Part shown: in pieces, positions 23,928 to 32,321 of the stretch
Layout: each line of letters begins with the position of its first letter
Position numbering within the stretch: the first letter of the stretch is position 1
Origin: JBFFXF01 sp041569895
GTDB lineage: Bacteria; Planctomycetota; UBA8108; JACQVS01
Reading direction: 5' to 3'
Assembly: GCA_041569895.1 (NCBI GenBank)
Contig: JBFFXF010000043.1
Span: 1 to 34,342, forward strand
Length of the DNA: 34,342 bases
Notes under the pieces: generated by a model
Database searches by the model: none
What the model was told of the DNA's origin: nothing
Seen by the model: only the letters and a program-made list of their open reading frames with translations
Program-made: the position numbers and the translations under genes

Positions 23928-25181
23928 GTGAGCGAGAAGAAGCACGACCTCCAGGAGTGCAGCGAGACGTATCTCGCGAGGGCGCTCGACCGTCTGGACC
24001 TCGACGATCCGATGCGCCGACTGCTGCGTACCTCGTATCGCGAGATCAAGTTCGAGCTGCCGCTCCGCCGCGACGACGGATCGTTCTCGGTGTTCCAGGG
24101 CTACCGGGTGCAGCACGATTCGAGCCGCGGCCCGTTCAAGGGCGGAACGCGCTTCCACCCCGACATCACCATGGGGCACCACCGCGGACTCGCGCAGCTG
24201 ATGACGTGGAAGACCGCCCTGGTCGACATTCCCTTCGGCGGCGCCAAGGGCGGCATCGATTGCGACCCGAGGGAGCTCTCCGATCGCGAGGTCGAGGAGC
24301 TGACCAAGCAGTTCACCAGGCGGCTGAGCCGGCTGCTGGGCCCGGACGTCGACATCCCGGCGCCCGACGTCGGCACCGGCGAGCGCGAGATGGCCTGGAT
24401 CTACGAGGCGTACTCGAGGCAGCACGGCCACCAGCCCGCCGTGGTCACCGGCAAGCCGGTGAGTCTCGGCGGCTCGGTCGGTCGCACCGAGGCGACCGGC
24501 CGCGGCGTCGCGCTCTTCACCGCGTGGGCGGCCGAAACCGAGGGCCTCGACCTCGACGGCGCCTCGATCGCGATCCAGGGCTTCGGCAACGTCGGCAGGA
24601 ACGCGGCGAAGTTCCTCGAGGAGCGCGGCGCGAGGATCGTCGCCCTCGGCGATTCGAAGCGGACGCTTTATCGCGAGGACGGGATCGACGTCGCGGCGCT
24701 CCTCGAGTCGCTCGAGGACAGGGAGAAGAAGAGCCGGATTCCCGATATCGACGACGCCGAGGAGCGCGGACGGGACGAGGTGCTGACGCTCGACGTTGAC
24801 GTGCTGATTCCCGCGGCCATCGAGGGCGTCATCACGGCGGACAACGTCGGCGACGTGTCGGCGAAGCTGATCGTCGAGGGCGCCAACTCGCCGATCCACT
24901 GCGACGCCGACCAAGAGCTCGAGGAGCGCGGCGTGCGCGTCATCCCCGACATCCTCGCGAACGCCGGCGGTGTCACGGTGTCCTACCTCGAGTGGGTGCA
25001 GAATCGCGCGCGCTACCGGTGGAAGCGCGATCGCGTCGAGTGCGAGCAGGAGGAGATCCTCCGTCGCGGCTGGGACGCCGTGCGCGAGCGCGCCGAGAAG
25101 GAGGAGATCGGCTACCGGCCCGCCGCGTACGTCATCGCCGTCGAGCGCGTCGTCGAGGCGATCCGACTGCGGGGGTTCTGA
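23928..25181 (+). CDS. gdhA: glutamate dehydrogenase (Glu/Leu/Phe/Val dehydrogenase family)
   Basis: 417 residues from a GTG at 23928, with GGAGGAGG upstream. The family catalytic lysines are spaced as expected: Lys71 (PFKGGTRFHP), Lys95 (MTWKTAL) and Lys107 (GGAKGG). The nucleotide-binding stretch IAIQGFGNVG lies near residue 218, and VEGANSPI and DILANAGGVTVSYLEW near 310-360 are conserved. The enzyme interconverts glutamate with 2-oxoglutarate plus ammonium, using NAD(P). It is translated four bases after the FNT gene. In this cluster it could fix ammonium made by NirA, or run backwards. Its last 70 bases overlap the end of nasA on the other strand. The choice of NAD or NADP cannot be made from the sequence. 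Confidence 0.9.
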   Translation: MSEKKHDLQECSETYLARALDRLDLDDPMRRLLRTSYREIKFELPLRRDDGSFSVFQGYRVQHDSSRGPFKGGTRFHPDITMGHHRGLAQLMTWKTALVDIPFGGAKGGIDCDPRELSDREVEELTKQFTRRLSRLLGPDVDIPAPDVGTGEREMAWIYEAYSRQHGHQPAVVTGKPVSLGGSVGRTEATGRGVALFTAWAAETEGLDLDGASIAIQGFGNVGRNAAKFLEERGARIVALGDSKRTLYREDGIDVAALLESLEDREKKSRIPDIDDAEERGRDEVLTLDVDVLIPAAIEGVITADNVGDVSAKLIVEGANSPIHCDADQELEERGVRVIPDILANAGGVTVSYLEWVQNRARYRWKRDRVECEQEEILRRGWDAVRERAEKEEIGYRPAAYVIAVERVVEAIRLRGF

Positions 25182-27370
25182 CCGTCTTCCGAGTCCGCCG
25201 ACCGGGCTCGCGAGCCGTCCGGTGTGTCGGCGACCTCTGCCCGCACGAGGCGCACCGCGGCGTACTTCAGCTCCGGCTGTTTGCTGACCGCGTCGAGCGC
25301 CCGGCTGGTGACGTGGTTCGCGCTGGTTCGCGGGTGGAAGCTGTCGCCCCAGTGAAACGGCATGAAGAGCAGCCCCGGGCGAACACGCTCGGTGACTCGC
25401 AGGCGGGCGCACGCCCTCCCGCGGCGGCCGATCAGCGCCACCCACTCCCCGTCGGAGAGCGCGCAGTCGGCGGCGTCACGCGGGTGCGCCTCGACGAACG
25501 GCTCCGGCTCCCGGCGGTTGAGCTCCGCAACGAGGCCGGTCTTCGTCCGCGTGTGCCACTGGTAGTGGATGCGCCCCGTCGTCAGCACCAGCGGGAACGC
25601 CTCGTCGACGCGTTCCGCCGCGGGCTGCTGCTCCGTCGTCCAGAATCGCGCCCGGCCGCTCGACGTCGCGAAGCGCCCGTCCAGATACCGTCGCGCCGTG
25701 CCGGGGTGGCTCTCGTCGGGGCAGGGCCACCGGAGCGGCCCGCGCTGCAGCCGCTCGTTGGTCATCCCCCACTGATCGCAGGGCGTGCCGCGAGTCAGGG
25801 GACGGTACTCGTCCCAGATCTCCTCGATGCGCTCGAAGTCGAATCCCGTGAACCCCATCTCGCGCGCGACGCGCGCCGCGATCCACCAGTCCGGCCTCGC
25901 CTCGCCGGGCGGCTCGAGGAGCTTCTCGCTGCGGATCACCAGACGCTCGCTGTTGGTCATCGTGCCGCACTTCTCGCCCCACTGTGCCGCCGGAAGGACC
26001 ACGTCGGCGTAGGCCACGGTCTCCGACATCAGTGAGCAGTCCTGGACGACGACGAGGTCGGCGCGCATCAGTCCCGCCTGCGCGACCTTGACGTCCGGCA
26101 TGCTCGCGGCGGGGTTCGTGCAGGCGATCCACAGGGCGCGCACGTCGCCGCGTGCGGCGCGCTCGAAGATCTCGACGGCCGTCAGCCCCGGCGCGGGATC
26201 GATGCTGCCACTCTCGAGTCCCCAGTGGTCCTCGACCGCGCTGCGGTCCTCGGCTCGCGCCACGAGGCGGTGGCCCGGCAGCTGGTGCGAGAGGTAGCCG
26301 ACCTCCCGGCCCCCCATGGCGTTCGGCTGACCCGTCAGGGAGAAGGGTCCGCTTCCCGGCTTGCCCACCTCGCCGAGCTGCAGGTGGAGGTTGATCAGCG
26401 CGGTGTTCTTGTCGACGCCCCGCGTGCTCTGGTTCGTGCCCATGCAGTAGAAGCTGAGCAGACGTGCGTCCGGGTGGGCGATGGTCGTCACGACGTCGTC
26501 GATGACGGACTCGTCGACGTCACACGCCGCCAGCAGCAGGCTCTCGTCGAGTCGGTCGAGGTGATCGAAGTACTCGATGAACCCGTCGGTGTGGCGCTTG
26601 ATGAAGTCCCAGTCGACGCGCCCGCGACGGTGCAGTCTTCGCGCCACGAGCTGCAGGAACGCGACGTCGCTCCCGGGAGCAATGGGCACGTGGATGTCGG
26701 CGAGCGCGGCGGTCTGCGTCCTCCGCGGGTCGACGACGATGTAGCGGCAGTGCGGCGCCGTCGAGCGCCGTCGACGCACCATGTTGAAGAGCACGGGGTG
26801 GTTGGCGTCCATGTTGGCGCCGACGATGAGGAACACGTCCGCCTGTCCGATGTCGTCGTAGCACGTCGGAGGGCCATCGCTCCCGAACGCGCGCACGTAC
26901 GCGGCGACTGCGCTCGACATGCAGAGGCGGCTGTTGGTGTCCATGTTGTTGTTCCCCAGGAAGCCCTTGAAGAGCTTCGTGAAGAGGTAGGACGCCTCGG
27001 TGTCGAGCTGGCCCGAGCCGTAGAACGCGACCGAGTCGCGCCCGTGCGCCTCCCGGCACTCGCGCAGACCCGTCGCGACGCGCGCCGCCGCCTCGTCCCA
27101 GGACACCTCGCGAAACGGCTCGTCACGACTGTCGCGCGCGAGCGGTCGCGTGACGCGCGTCTCCGGGCCGAGGGTCTTCTTGACGTAGACGCCCTTGGCG
27201 CAGAGCATGCCGAAGTTCGGCGCCTGATCGGCGTCGGCCGCGATCTTCGTCACCACGCCATTGTCGACGGTGGCGGTGAGAACGCAGCCCACGCCGCAGT
27301 ACGGACAGACCGCCTTGCCGGTGGCCGGCGCGATCGGCGCTCCGTGATCCGGATCGTGTCTCAGCTCCAT
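25112..27370 (-). CDS. nasA: assimilatory nitrate reductase catalytic subunit
   Basis: 752 residues. The N-terminal [4Fe-4S] site is CPYCGVGC (Cys22, Cys25, Cys29) plus MLCAKG (Cys57). The bis-MGD molybdenum domain follows, with Cys150 in NSRLCMSSAV as the likely molybdenum ligand and motifs VGANMDANHPV, GTNQSTRGVDKNTALINLHL and PNAMGGREVGYLSHQLPGH. PAAQWGEKCGTMTNSERLV and TGRIHYQWHTRTK are shared with NasA/NarB. It reduces nitrate to nitrite in the cytoplasm. The extra C-terminal [2Fe-2S] domain of some NasA proteins is absent, so an outside electron donor (ferredoxin, or the reductase at 30729-32321) is needed. The last 30 residues, SADSEDGQNPRSRIASTTRS onward, are low complexity and run 70 bases into gdh on the other strand. 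It starts 13 bases after narK. Confidence 0.92.
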   Translation of the reverse strand: MELRHDPDHGAPIAPATGKAVCPYCGVGCVLTATVDNGVVTKIAADADQAPNFGMLCAKGVYVKKTLGPETRVTRPLARDSRDEPFREVSWDEAAARVATGLRECREAHGRDSVAFYGSGQLDTEASYLFTKLFKGFLGNNNMDTNSRLCMSSAVAAYVRAFGSDGPPTCYDDIGQADVFLIVGANMDANHPVLFNMVRRRRSTAPHCRYIVVDPRRTQTAALADIHVPIAPGSDVAFLQLVARRLHRRGRVDWDFIKRHTDGFIEYFDHLDRLDESLLLAACDVDESVIDDVVTTIAHPDARLLSFYCMGTNQSTRGVDKNTALINLHLQLGEVGKPGSGPFSLTGQPNAMGGREVGYLSHQLPGHRLVARAEDRSAVEDHWGLESGSIDPAPGLTAVEIFERAARGDVRALWIACTNPAASMPDVKVAQAGLMRADLVVVQDCSLMSETVAYADVVLPAAQWGEKCGTMTNSERLVIRSEKLLEPPGEARPDWWIAARVAREMGFTGFDFERIEEIWDEYRPLTRGTPCDQWGMTNERLQRGPLRWPCPDESHPGTARRYLDGRFATSSGRARFWTTEQQPAAERVDEAFPLVLTTGRIHYQWHTRTKTGLVAELNRREPEPFVEAHPRDAADCALSDGEWVALIGRRGRACARLRVTERVRPGLLFMPFHWGDSFHPRTSANHVTSRALDAVSKQPELKYAAVRLVRAEVADTPDGSRARSADSEDGQNPRSRIASTTRSTAMTYAAGR

Positions 27371-27383
27371 GACATGGGCTCCA

Positions 27384-28772
27384 TCAGGCGCCAGCGCCCG
27401 CAGCCACTTCCTCCGCCGCTCCGACGACCGCCCGGCGCTCGGCGAGCACGCGCGCCATCTCCTCGCGGGCCTCTGTCGCCGCCTGCGGGCTGAACCGGAC
27501 GACGAACGCCAGGAACGAGGAGCAGGTGACGAGGACGCCGAGGAAGAGCAGCGCCGTGTTCCACGGCAGCGCGCTCTTGAACAGGAACCCCGCCGCCACC
27601 GCGCCCGCGTTGCCTCCCGCGCCGACGATGCCCGCCACCGAGCCGAGGGCTCGGCGGTTGATGAAGGGCACGACGGAGTACGTCGCGCCCTCCGACATCT
27701 GGACGAAGAGACTGAAGAGTATCAGCGTCGGGATGGCGAGGGCGAGGACCGGCATCTGCGAGAAGAGCATCAGCGCGAGCCCCTCGCGGAAGAGCGCGAT
27801 GAAGAGCCACGCGACGCGCCCGCGCAATCCCCAGCGGATGCCGAAGCGATCCCCGAGGACGCCGCCCAGCGTGCGGGCGAAGATGTTCATCAGGCCGAAG
27901 AGGCTTGCCACGAGCCCGGCCGTGGCGAGAGCGGTCGTCATGTCCATGTCGGCGAAGTAGTCGAAGTAGTCGACGAAGTAGAGCGCCGCGACGTTGTTGA
28001 TCGTCAGCTCGATGCCGAAGCAGGCGCCGTAGATCACGAACAGCGCCCAGACGCGAAAGTCCTTGCACGCCTCGAGGAAGGTGCCGTTCACGGACTCCTT
28101 CTGCGGCAGCTTGCCGGCAGCGCGGAGCTCGCGGTAGTTGCCCTCGGGCGCGTCCTGCGTGAGGAAGTAGTACGCGACGCCCACGAGGAGACACACCGCC
28201 CCGGCGACCACCATCGAGAGACGCCACCCCCACGCCTCGCTGAAGCCGAGGACCGACACGAAGAGCGCGAAGATGAGCGGCATGGCGAACTGCGTGACGC
28301 CGCCGCCGAGGTTGCCCCAGCCGGCAGTCGTGGCGTTTGCCGTGCCGACGCAGTTGGGCGCGAACATGACGGTCGTGTGGTACTGGGTGATCACGAACGA
28401 GGCACCGATCAGGCCGATCAGCAGCCGGCAGACGAGGAAGCTCTCGAAGCTGGACGACAGACCGATTCCCATCACCGGAATCGATCCGAGTATCAGCAGC
28501 CAGGTGTAGGCCAAGCGGGGCCCGATGCGGTCGCACAGCCAGCCCGTGACCAGCCGGGCGACGATCGTCGCGGCCACCGACGCGATGATGCACCACCCGA
28601 CCTGCGACCTCGTCAGCTCGAGCTCCTCGCGAACGACCTTCATCAGCGGCGCGATCCCGAACCACGCGAAGAAGCAGAGGAAGAAGGCGAACCACGTCAT
28701 GTGGAACGCGCGCATCTGCGGTGTGCCGAAGCTGAAGAGCTTGATCCTCGTCGCCTTGCCGTTGACTTCCAT
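27384..28772 (-). CDS. narK: MFS nitrate/nitrite transporter
   Basis: 462 residues from ATG 28772, decided by a perfect AAGGAGGTG eight bases upstream; the longer frame is rejected. Twelve hydrophobic segments, with the MFS loop motif GWLCDRIGPRLAY between helices 2 and 3. The two nitrate-signature stretches are clear: TAGWGNLGGGVTQ, and AGIVGAGGNAGAVAAG. Others are FVITQYHTTVMFAPN and PLMKVVREEL. NarK/NasA-type porters bring nitrate in, or exchange it with nitrite. A -24/-12 promoter lies about 55-70 bases upstream and a sigma54 activator gene is next door. It is followed 13 bases on by nasA, so import and reduction are co-expressed. Confidence 0.92.
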   Translation of the reverse strand: MEVNGKATRIKLFSFGTPQMRAFHMTWFAFFLCFFAWFGIAPLMKVVREELELTRSQVGWCIIASVAATIVARLVTGWLCDRIGPRLAYTWLLILGSIPVMGIGLSSSFESFLVCRLLIGLIGASFVITQYHTTVMFAPNCVGTANATTAGWGNLGGGVTQFAMPLIFALFVSVLGFSEAWGWRLSMVVAGAVCLLVGVAYYFLTQDAPEGNYRELRAAGKLPQKESVNGTFLEACKDFRVWALFVIYGACFGIELTINNVAALYFVDYFDYFADMDMTTALATAGLVASLFGLMNIFARTLGGVLGDRFGIRWGLRGRVAWLFIALFREGLALMLFSQMPVLALAIPTLILFSLFVQMSEGATYSVVPFINRRALGSVAGIVGAGGNAGAVAAGFLFKSALPWNTALLFLGVLVTCSSFLAFVVRFSPQAATEAREEMARVLAERRAVVGAAEEVAAGAGA

Positions 28773-28826
28773 CGCGAAGCACCTCCTTGCTGTCGTTCCG
28801 CCTTTGTGTGTGACGGACGGCGATCG

Positions 28827-28842
28827 AGCAATGCGTATGCCA
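28827..28842 (-). promoter_or_regulatory. sigma54 (-24/-12) promoter of narK-nasA
   Basis: On the minus strand the sequence is TGGCATACGCATTGCT. It matches the sigma54 consensus TGGCACG-N4-TTGCW at both the -24 (TGGCA) and the -12 (TTGCT) blocks with exact spacing. Transcription would start near 28816, about 44 bases before the narK ATG. The neighbouring gene at 28998-30545 codes a sigma54 activator, which supports the call. Confidence 0.65.
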
Positions 28843-28944
28843 GGTCGGGCGGCAGGTCGGCCAGGTCGTCGGATCACGGCCGGGCGAGACGACTTCGGGA
28901 GACCGGGAGCACCCGGAAGACAGCACCGAGTCGCGTCGACGTGC

Positions 28945-28959
28945 GACGATTCTGTCGTC
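28945..28959. promoter_or_regulatory. possible upstream activator site
   Basis: GACGATTCTGTCGTC is an inverted repeat (GACGA, five bases, TCGTC). It lies about 100-115 bases upstream of the -24 block, a usual place for an enhancer bound by a sigma54 activator. Nearer the promoter, AGGTCGG occurs twice and AGGTCGT once between 28842 and 28870. Either could be the binding site; no known consensus is matched. Confidence 0.3.
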
Positions 28960-28997
28960 ATGGAGACGGGACTGTCGCGTGCCACGCGCTGCCCGCG

Positions 28998-30545
28998 TCA
29001 GTCCCTGCGGGTGAGATCCTCGAGGAGGCCGTGCTTCTTCAGCCGGTAGGAGAGGATGCGCGGCGTCGTCTTCAGCGCGCGAGCAGCGCGGGCCTGGTTG
29101 CCGCCGGCGTTCTTCATCGCCTCGATGAGGATCTCGCGCTCGAAGGCGGACATCATCTCCTCGAACGATCCCCGTTTCGTGGTGCCGGAAGATTGACCGG
29201 TCTGCAGCGTCGGCGGCAGGTGGTGCGAACGGATGACACCGTCGCGAGCGAGCAGCACCGCGCGCGCGATGCAGTTCTCGAGCTCACGCACGTTGCCTGG
29301 CCAGAAGTACGACGTCAGCAGCTCGATCGCCGGCGTGCTCAGGCGCACGACGTTGCGGCCGTGCAGCTCGGCATGCTTCTCGAGGAAGTGGTCGGCGAGC
29401 AGCGTGATATCGCTGGTCCGTTCCCGCAGCGGCGGCAGGTAGATCGGGAACACCGCGAGGCGGTAGTAGAGGTCCTCCCGGAAGCGCCCCTCCTCGATCG
29501 CCTTTTCGAGGTTCGCGTTGGTCGCGGCAATGACGCGCACGTCCACGCGCCGCGTGCGCTCGTCCCCCAGCCGGTCGAGCTCGCCCGACTGCAGCACGCG
29601 CAGCAGCTTCACCTGGATCGCCGGCGAGATCTCCCCGATCTCGTCGAGGAACAGCGTACCGCCGTCAGCGAGCTCGAATCGACCTCGACGCGCGCTGTCG
29701 GCGCCCGTGTATGCGCCGCGGACGTGGCCGAAGAGCTCGCTGGCGACGAGCTGCTCGGGGAGCGCGGCGCAGTTGACGCTGACAAAGGGCCGGTCTCCGC
29801 GGGGACCGCCGTCGTGGATCGCGCGCGCGACGAGCTCCTTCCCGGTGCCGCTCTCGCCGCGAATCAGCACGGTGATGTCGGTGGGCGCCACCTGCTGGAT
29901 GAGCCCGAAGACATCGACCATCGCGTGGTGGGTGCCGATCATGTACTCCGGCCGGCGCGGCTCGTGCCTCTCGCCCTCGTCCCGCTGACGCTCGAGCCGA
30001 AGACTGCGGATCTCCTCGCAGTGGTCGCGGTAGTTCTTGACGGCGTCGCCGATGATCATCGCGATCACCGTGAGCAGCCGCACGTCGTCGTCGCTCATGT
30101 CGGAGCGCCAGGCGCAGTCGACGCTGAGCGTGCCGATCACTTCCCTTCCAAGGGCCCTCGAGCTCGTAATCGGGACGCAGATGAACGAGATGCTGGACCA
30201 GTCGAGGTCCTTTCTCGAGCACGTCCGATCCAGAAAGAGCGGCTCGTCACCGATGCGCGAGATCAGGAACGGCTCGCCGCGCTCGATGACCTTTCCGATG
30301 ATCCCCTCGCCGGGCCGGTACCGTCCGCGCTCGCGCTGGCTCGGCGACAGTCCGTGCGAGAGCTCGATGGAGATCTCGTCGCGCGCGGCGTCGAGCATGG
30401 TGATCATGCCGCGCTCCATGCCGCAGTCCGCGAGGTGACCGAGAACGCGCTCGAGCCGGTCGGGGAGGTCGTCGCCCGGCGCGAGCATCTCGTGCGTGAT
30501 CCGGTAAAGCAGGTCGAGCTGGCAATCTCTCTGTCTGGTCAGCAT
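28998..30545 (-). CDS. sigma54-dependent activator, GAF-AAA+-Fis type
   Basis: 515 residues. An N-terminal GAF sensor (about 10-170, with RPGEGIIGKVIERGEPFLIS) is followed by the AAA+ domain: Walker A GESGTGKE (230-237), the sigma54-contact loop GAYTGA (277-282, the usual F replaced by Y), Walker B TLFLDEIGE (297-305) and YRLAVFPIYLPPLRERTSDI. A Fis-type helix-turn-helix closes the protein (NAGGNQARAARALKTTPRIL near 480-505). The order matches NifA/NorR-like activators rather than NtrC, because there is no receiver domain. It probably senses a small molecule or redox state in GAF and opens the narK promoter next to it. The GAF domain has cysteines at 109, 123 and 144; whether they matter is unknown. 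Its own start at 30545 has no clear ribosome site. Confidence 0.9.
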   Translation of the reverse strand: MLTRQRDCQLDLLYRITHEMLAPGDDLPDRLERVLGHLADCGMERGMITMLDAARDEISIELSHGLSPSQRERGRYRPGEGIIGKVIERGEPFLISRIGDEPLFLDRTCSRKDLDWSSISFICVPITSSRALGREVIGTLSVDCAWRSDMSDDDVRLLTVIAMIIGDAVKNYRDHCEEIRSLRLERQRDEGERHEPRRPEYMIGTHHAMVDVFGLIQQVAPTDITVLIRGESGTGKELVARAIHDGGPRGDRPFVSVNCAALPEQLVASELFGHVRGAYTGADSARRGRFELADGGTLFLDEIGEISPAIQVKLLRVLQSGELDRLGDERTRRVDVRVIAATNANLEKAIEEGRFREDLYYRLAVFPIYLPPLRERTSDITLLADHFLEKHAELHGRNVVRLSTPAIELLTSYFWPGNVRELENCIARAVLLARDGVIRSHHLPPTLQTGQSSGTTKRGSFEEMMSAFEREILIEAMKNAGGNQARAARALKTTPRILSYRLKKHGLLEDLTRRD

Positions 30546-30728
30546 GGCGTATGTGCTCGGCAGGTTGCTGCCGCAATCGGCATTCCCCGCCGTGACTTCG
30601 CTTCTTTTCCCTGGATAACGTCGTGGCGTGCGGGTTGCGAGTGTGCACAGGAACGCAGCAAGCGCACCGCGAATCGACAGCGCGCGTGCCGGTGCCGGAG
30701 CGGTAGGGCGCCGGAGAGTGGTGGCCCA

Positions 30729-32321
30729 TCAGTAGACGTCTCGCTGGTAGCGTGCCGAGCTTGCGAGCGAGGCGACGTATTCGTCGGCCGCCTCGCCGGA
30801 GCGCCCTCCGTGTCGGCGGACGATCTCGCGCAGCGTCGCGTCGACGTCGCGCGCCATGCGACGCGCGTCGCCGCAGACGTAGAGGTGGGCGCCGTCCTCG
30901 AGCCACGCCCAGAGCTCCGCGCCGTGCTCGAGCATGCGGTGCTGCACGTAGACCTTCTCGTCGCTGTCGCGCGAGAAGGCGAGGTCGAGTCGCGAGAGCA
31001 GCCCCTCGCTCGTGGCGCGCTCGATCTCGTCGCGGTAGAGGTAGTCATGCTCGCGGTTGCGGGCGCCGAAGAAGAGCCAGTTTCGCCCGGTGGCGCCGGT
31101 CGCTCGCCGCTCCTCGAGGAAGGCGCGGAACGGCGCCACGCCGGTGCCCGGACCGACCATGATCACCGGCGTGCCACCGTCACGGGGCAGCCGGAACCGG
31201 GGCGACGGGTGAACGAAGACGTCGACCGGCGTTCCCGGACCCACGCGCTCGGCGAGGAACGTCGAGGCGACTCCCTTGCGGATCCTCGATCCGGTGGCGT
31301 AGCGGACGACACCGACGGTGAGGTGCACCTCGGCGCTGTGCGCCCTGAGGGACGACGAGATCGAGTAGAGTCGCGGCTGCAGTCGCGGCAGCGCCATCAC
31401 CAGCTCTGCCGCCGGTGGTCGCGCCGAGGGGAACTCGCCGAGAAGGTCGACGACGTCCCGCCCTTCGAGGAACGCGTCGACGCCGTTGCCGAGGATCGAG
31501 CGGATGCGCTCGCGCTCGATCCTGCTCGCGGCGTGACGCTCGAGAAGACCGAGGAGCTCGTCCCCCGCCGCGGTGATCGCCCGTCGGCTCGTCAGCGCGT
31601 CACGGAGCGTCATCCCCGACGCGTCGGACTCACCGAGCGCCTCCTCGCCACTCGCGCCGAGCGCCTCGATGATCTCCTGCACCAGCTCGGGGCAGTTGCG
31701 GGGGAAGATGTCGAGCGAGTCGCCGACCTCGTACGACACATCGCCACCGGACAGATCGAGCGCCACGAAGCTCGTCGGCCTCGTCGAGCCCTCTCCGGTC
31801 AGCGGCTGCGAGCGGATGACGCGCGCCGTGAAGGGCGCGTCCCGGCTCGATCCCGGCGTCGCCGTCGGCTGCGGCGCGGTTGCGTCCGACGCCCCCTGTG
31901 GAGATCCGGCAGGCGCGGTGGCACTCGAGGTCGCCTGTCCCTCGCCGTTCGCGCCCCTGAGCAGCTCCTTCAGCTTCGCCGCGGTCTCGCGACCTCCGGG
32001 CGCGCAGAGCGTCAGGCTCTTCTCCTCGCCGCGGGCGAGCGCCGCGGAGTACGTCTGGCAGACGTACCCGCACGCGCCGCAGTCGAGCTGCGCCATCGCC
32101 GCCATCATCCGCTGCTCGAGCGGCCGTCCCTCGGCGAGCGCCATGCGCTCTTCGATTGTGAGCGACGGATCGTGCCACGAGATCTCCTCCGCGGGCGTGT
32201 CGTCGTCGACGCCGCTGCCGGCGAGGCTCGAGTCGATCCCGAGCAGCCCCGCGAAGAAGCCGTTGAGCCAGGCCCGCTGTTCGGCGCTGAACGGCGCGCT
32301 CTCCGGAAGGACGGGTATCAT
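30729..32321 (-). CDS. [4Fe-4S]/FAD/NAD(P)H reductase, CysJ-like C-terminal half
   Basis: 530 residues. The start ATG overlaps the nirA stop in ATGA, so the two are coupled. The N-terminus has four cysteines, C81GAC84GYVC88...C106APGG, the pattern of the small Fe-S domain found in RnfB (C-x2-C-x3-C-x17-C). A linker rich in Ala, Ser, Pro and Thr (about 115-160) leads to a CysJ-type FAD-binding region (RLYSISSS near 345) and an NADP-binding half (GPGTGVAPFRAFLEERR, FFGARNREHDYLYRDE, YVCGDARRMARDVDATL) ending YQRDVY. CysJ normally has an FMN flavodoxin domain where this protein has the Fe-S domain. It should pass electrons from NAD(P)H through FAD to the Fe-S cluster and on to NirA, perhaps also NasA. 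The partner is inferred from coupling, not shown. Confidence 0.85.
   Translation of the reverse strand: MIPVLPESAPFSAEQRAWLNGFFAGLLGIDSSLAGSGVDDDTPAEEISWHDPSLTIEERMALAEGRPLEQRMMAAMAQLDCGACGYVCQTYSAALARGEEKSLTLCAPGGRETAAKLKELLRGANGEGQATSSATAPAGSPQGASDATAPQPTATPGSSRDAPFTARVIRSQPLTGEGSTRPTSFVALDLSGGDVSYEVGDSLDIFPRNCPELVQEIIEALGASGEEALGESDASGMTLRDALTSRRAITAAGDELLGLLERHAASRIERERIRSILGNGVDAFLEGRDVVDLLGEFPSARPPAAELVMALPRLQPRLYSISSSLRAHSAEVHLTVGVVRYATGSRIRKGVASTFLAERVGPGTPVDVFVHPSPRFRLPRDGGTPVIMVGPGTGVAPFRAFLEERRATGATGRNWLFFGARNREHDYLYRDEIERATSEGLLSRLDLAFSRDSDEKVYVQHRMLEHGAELWAWLEDGAHLYVCGDARRMARDVDATLREIVRRHGGRSGEAADEYVASLASSARYQRDVY

Noticed and set aside
30546..30728. Second sigma54 promoter ahead of the activator gene
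   Set aside because: CGGCACG is followed by CTGTC instead of TTGCW; the -12 block does not match, so it is not called. Nothing else is seen in this 183-base gap.
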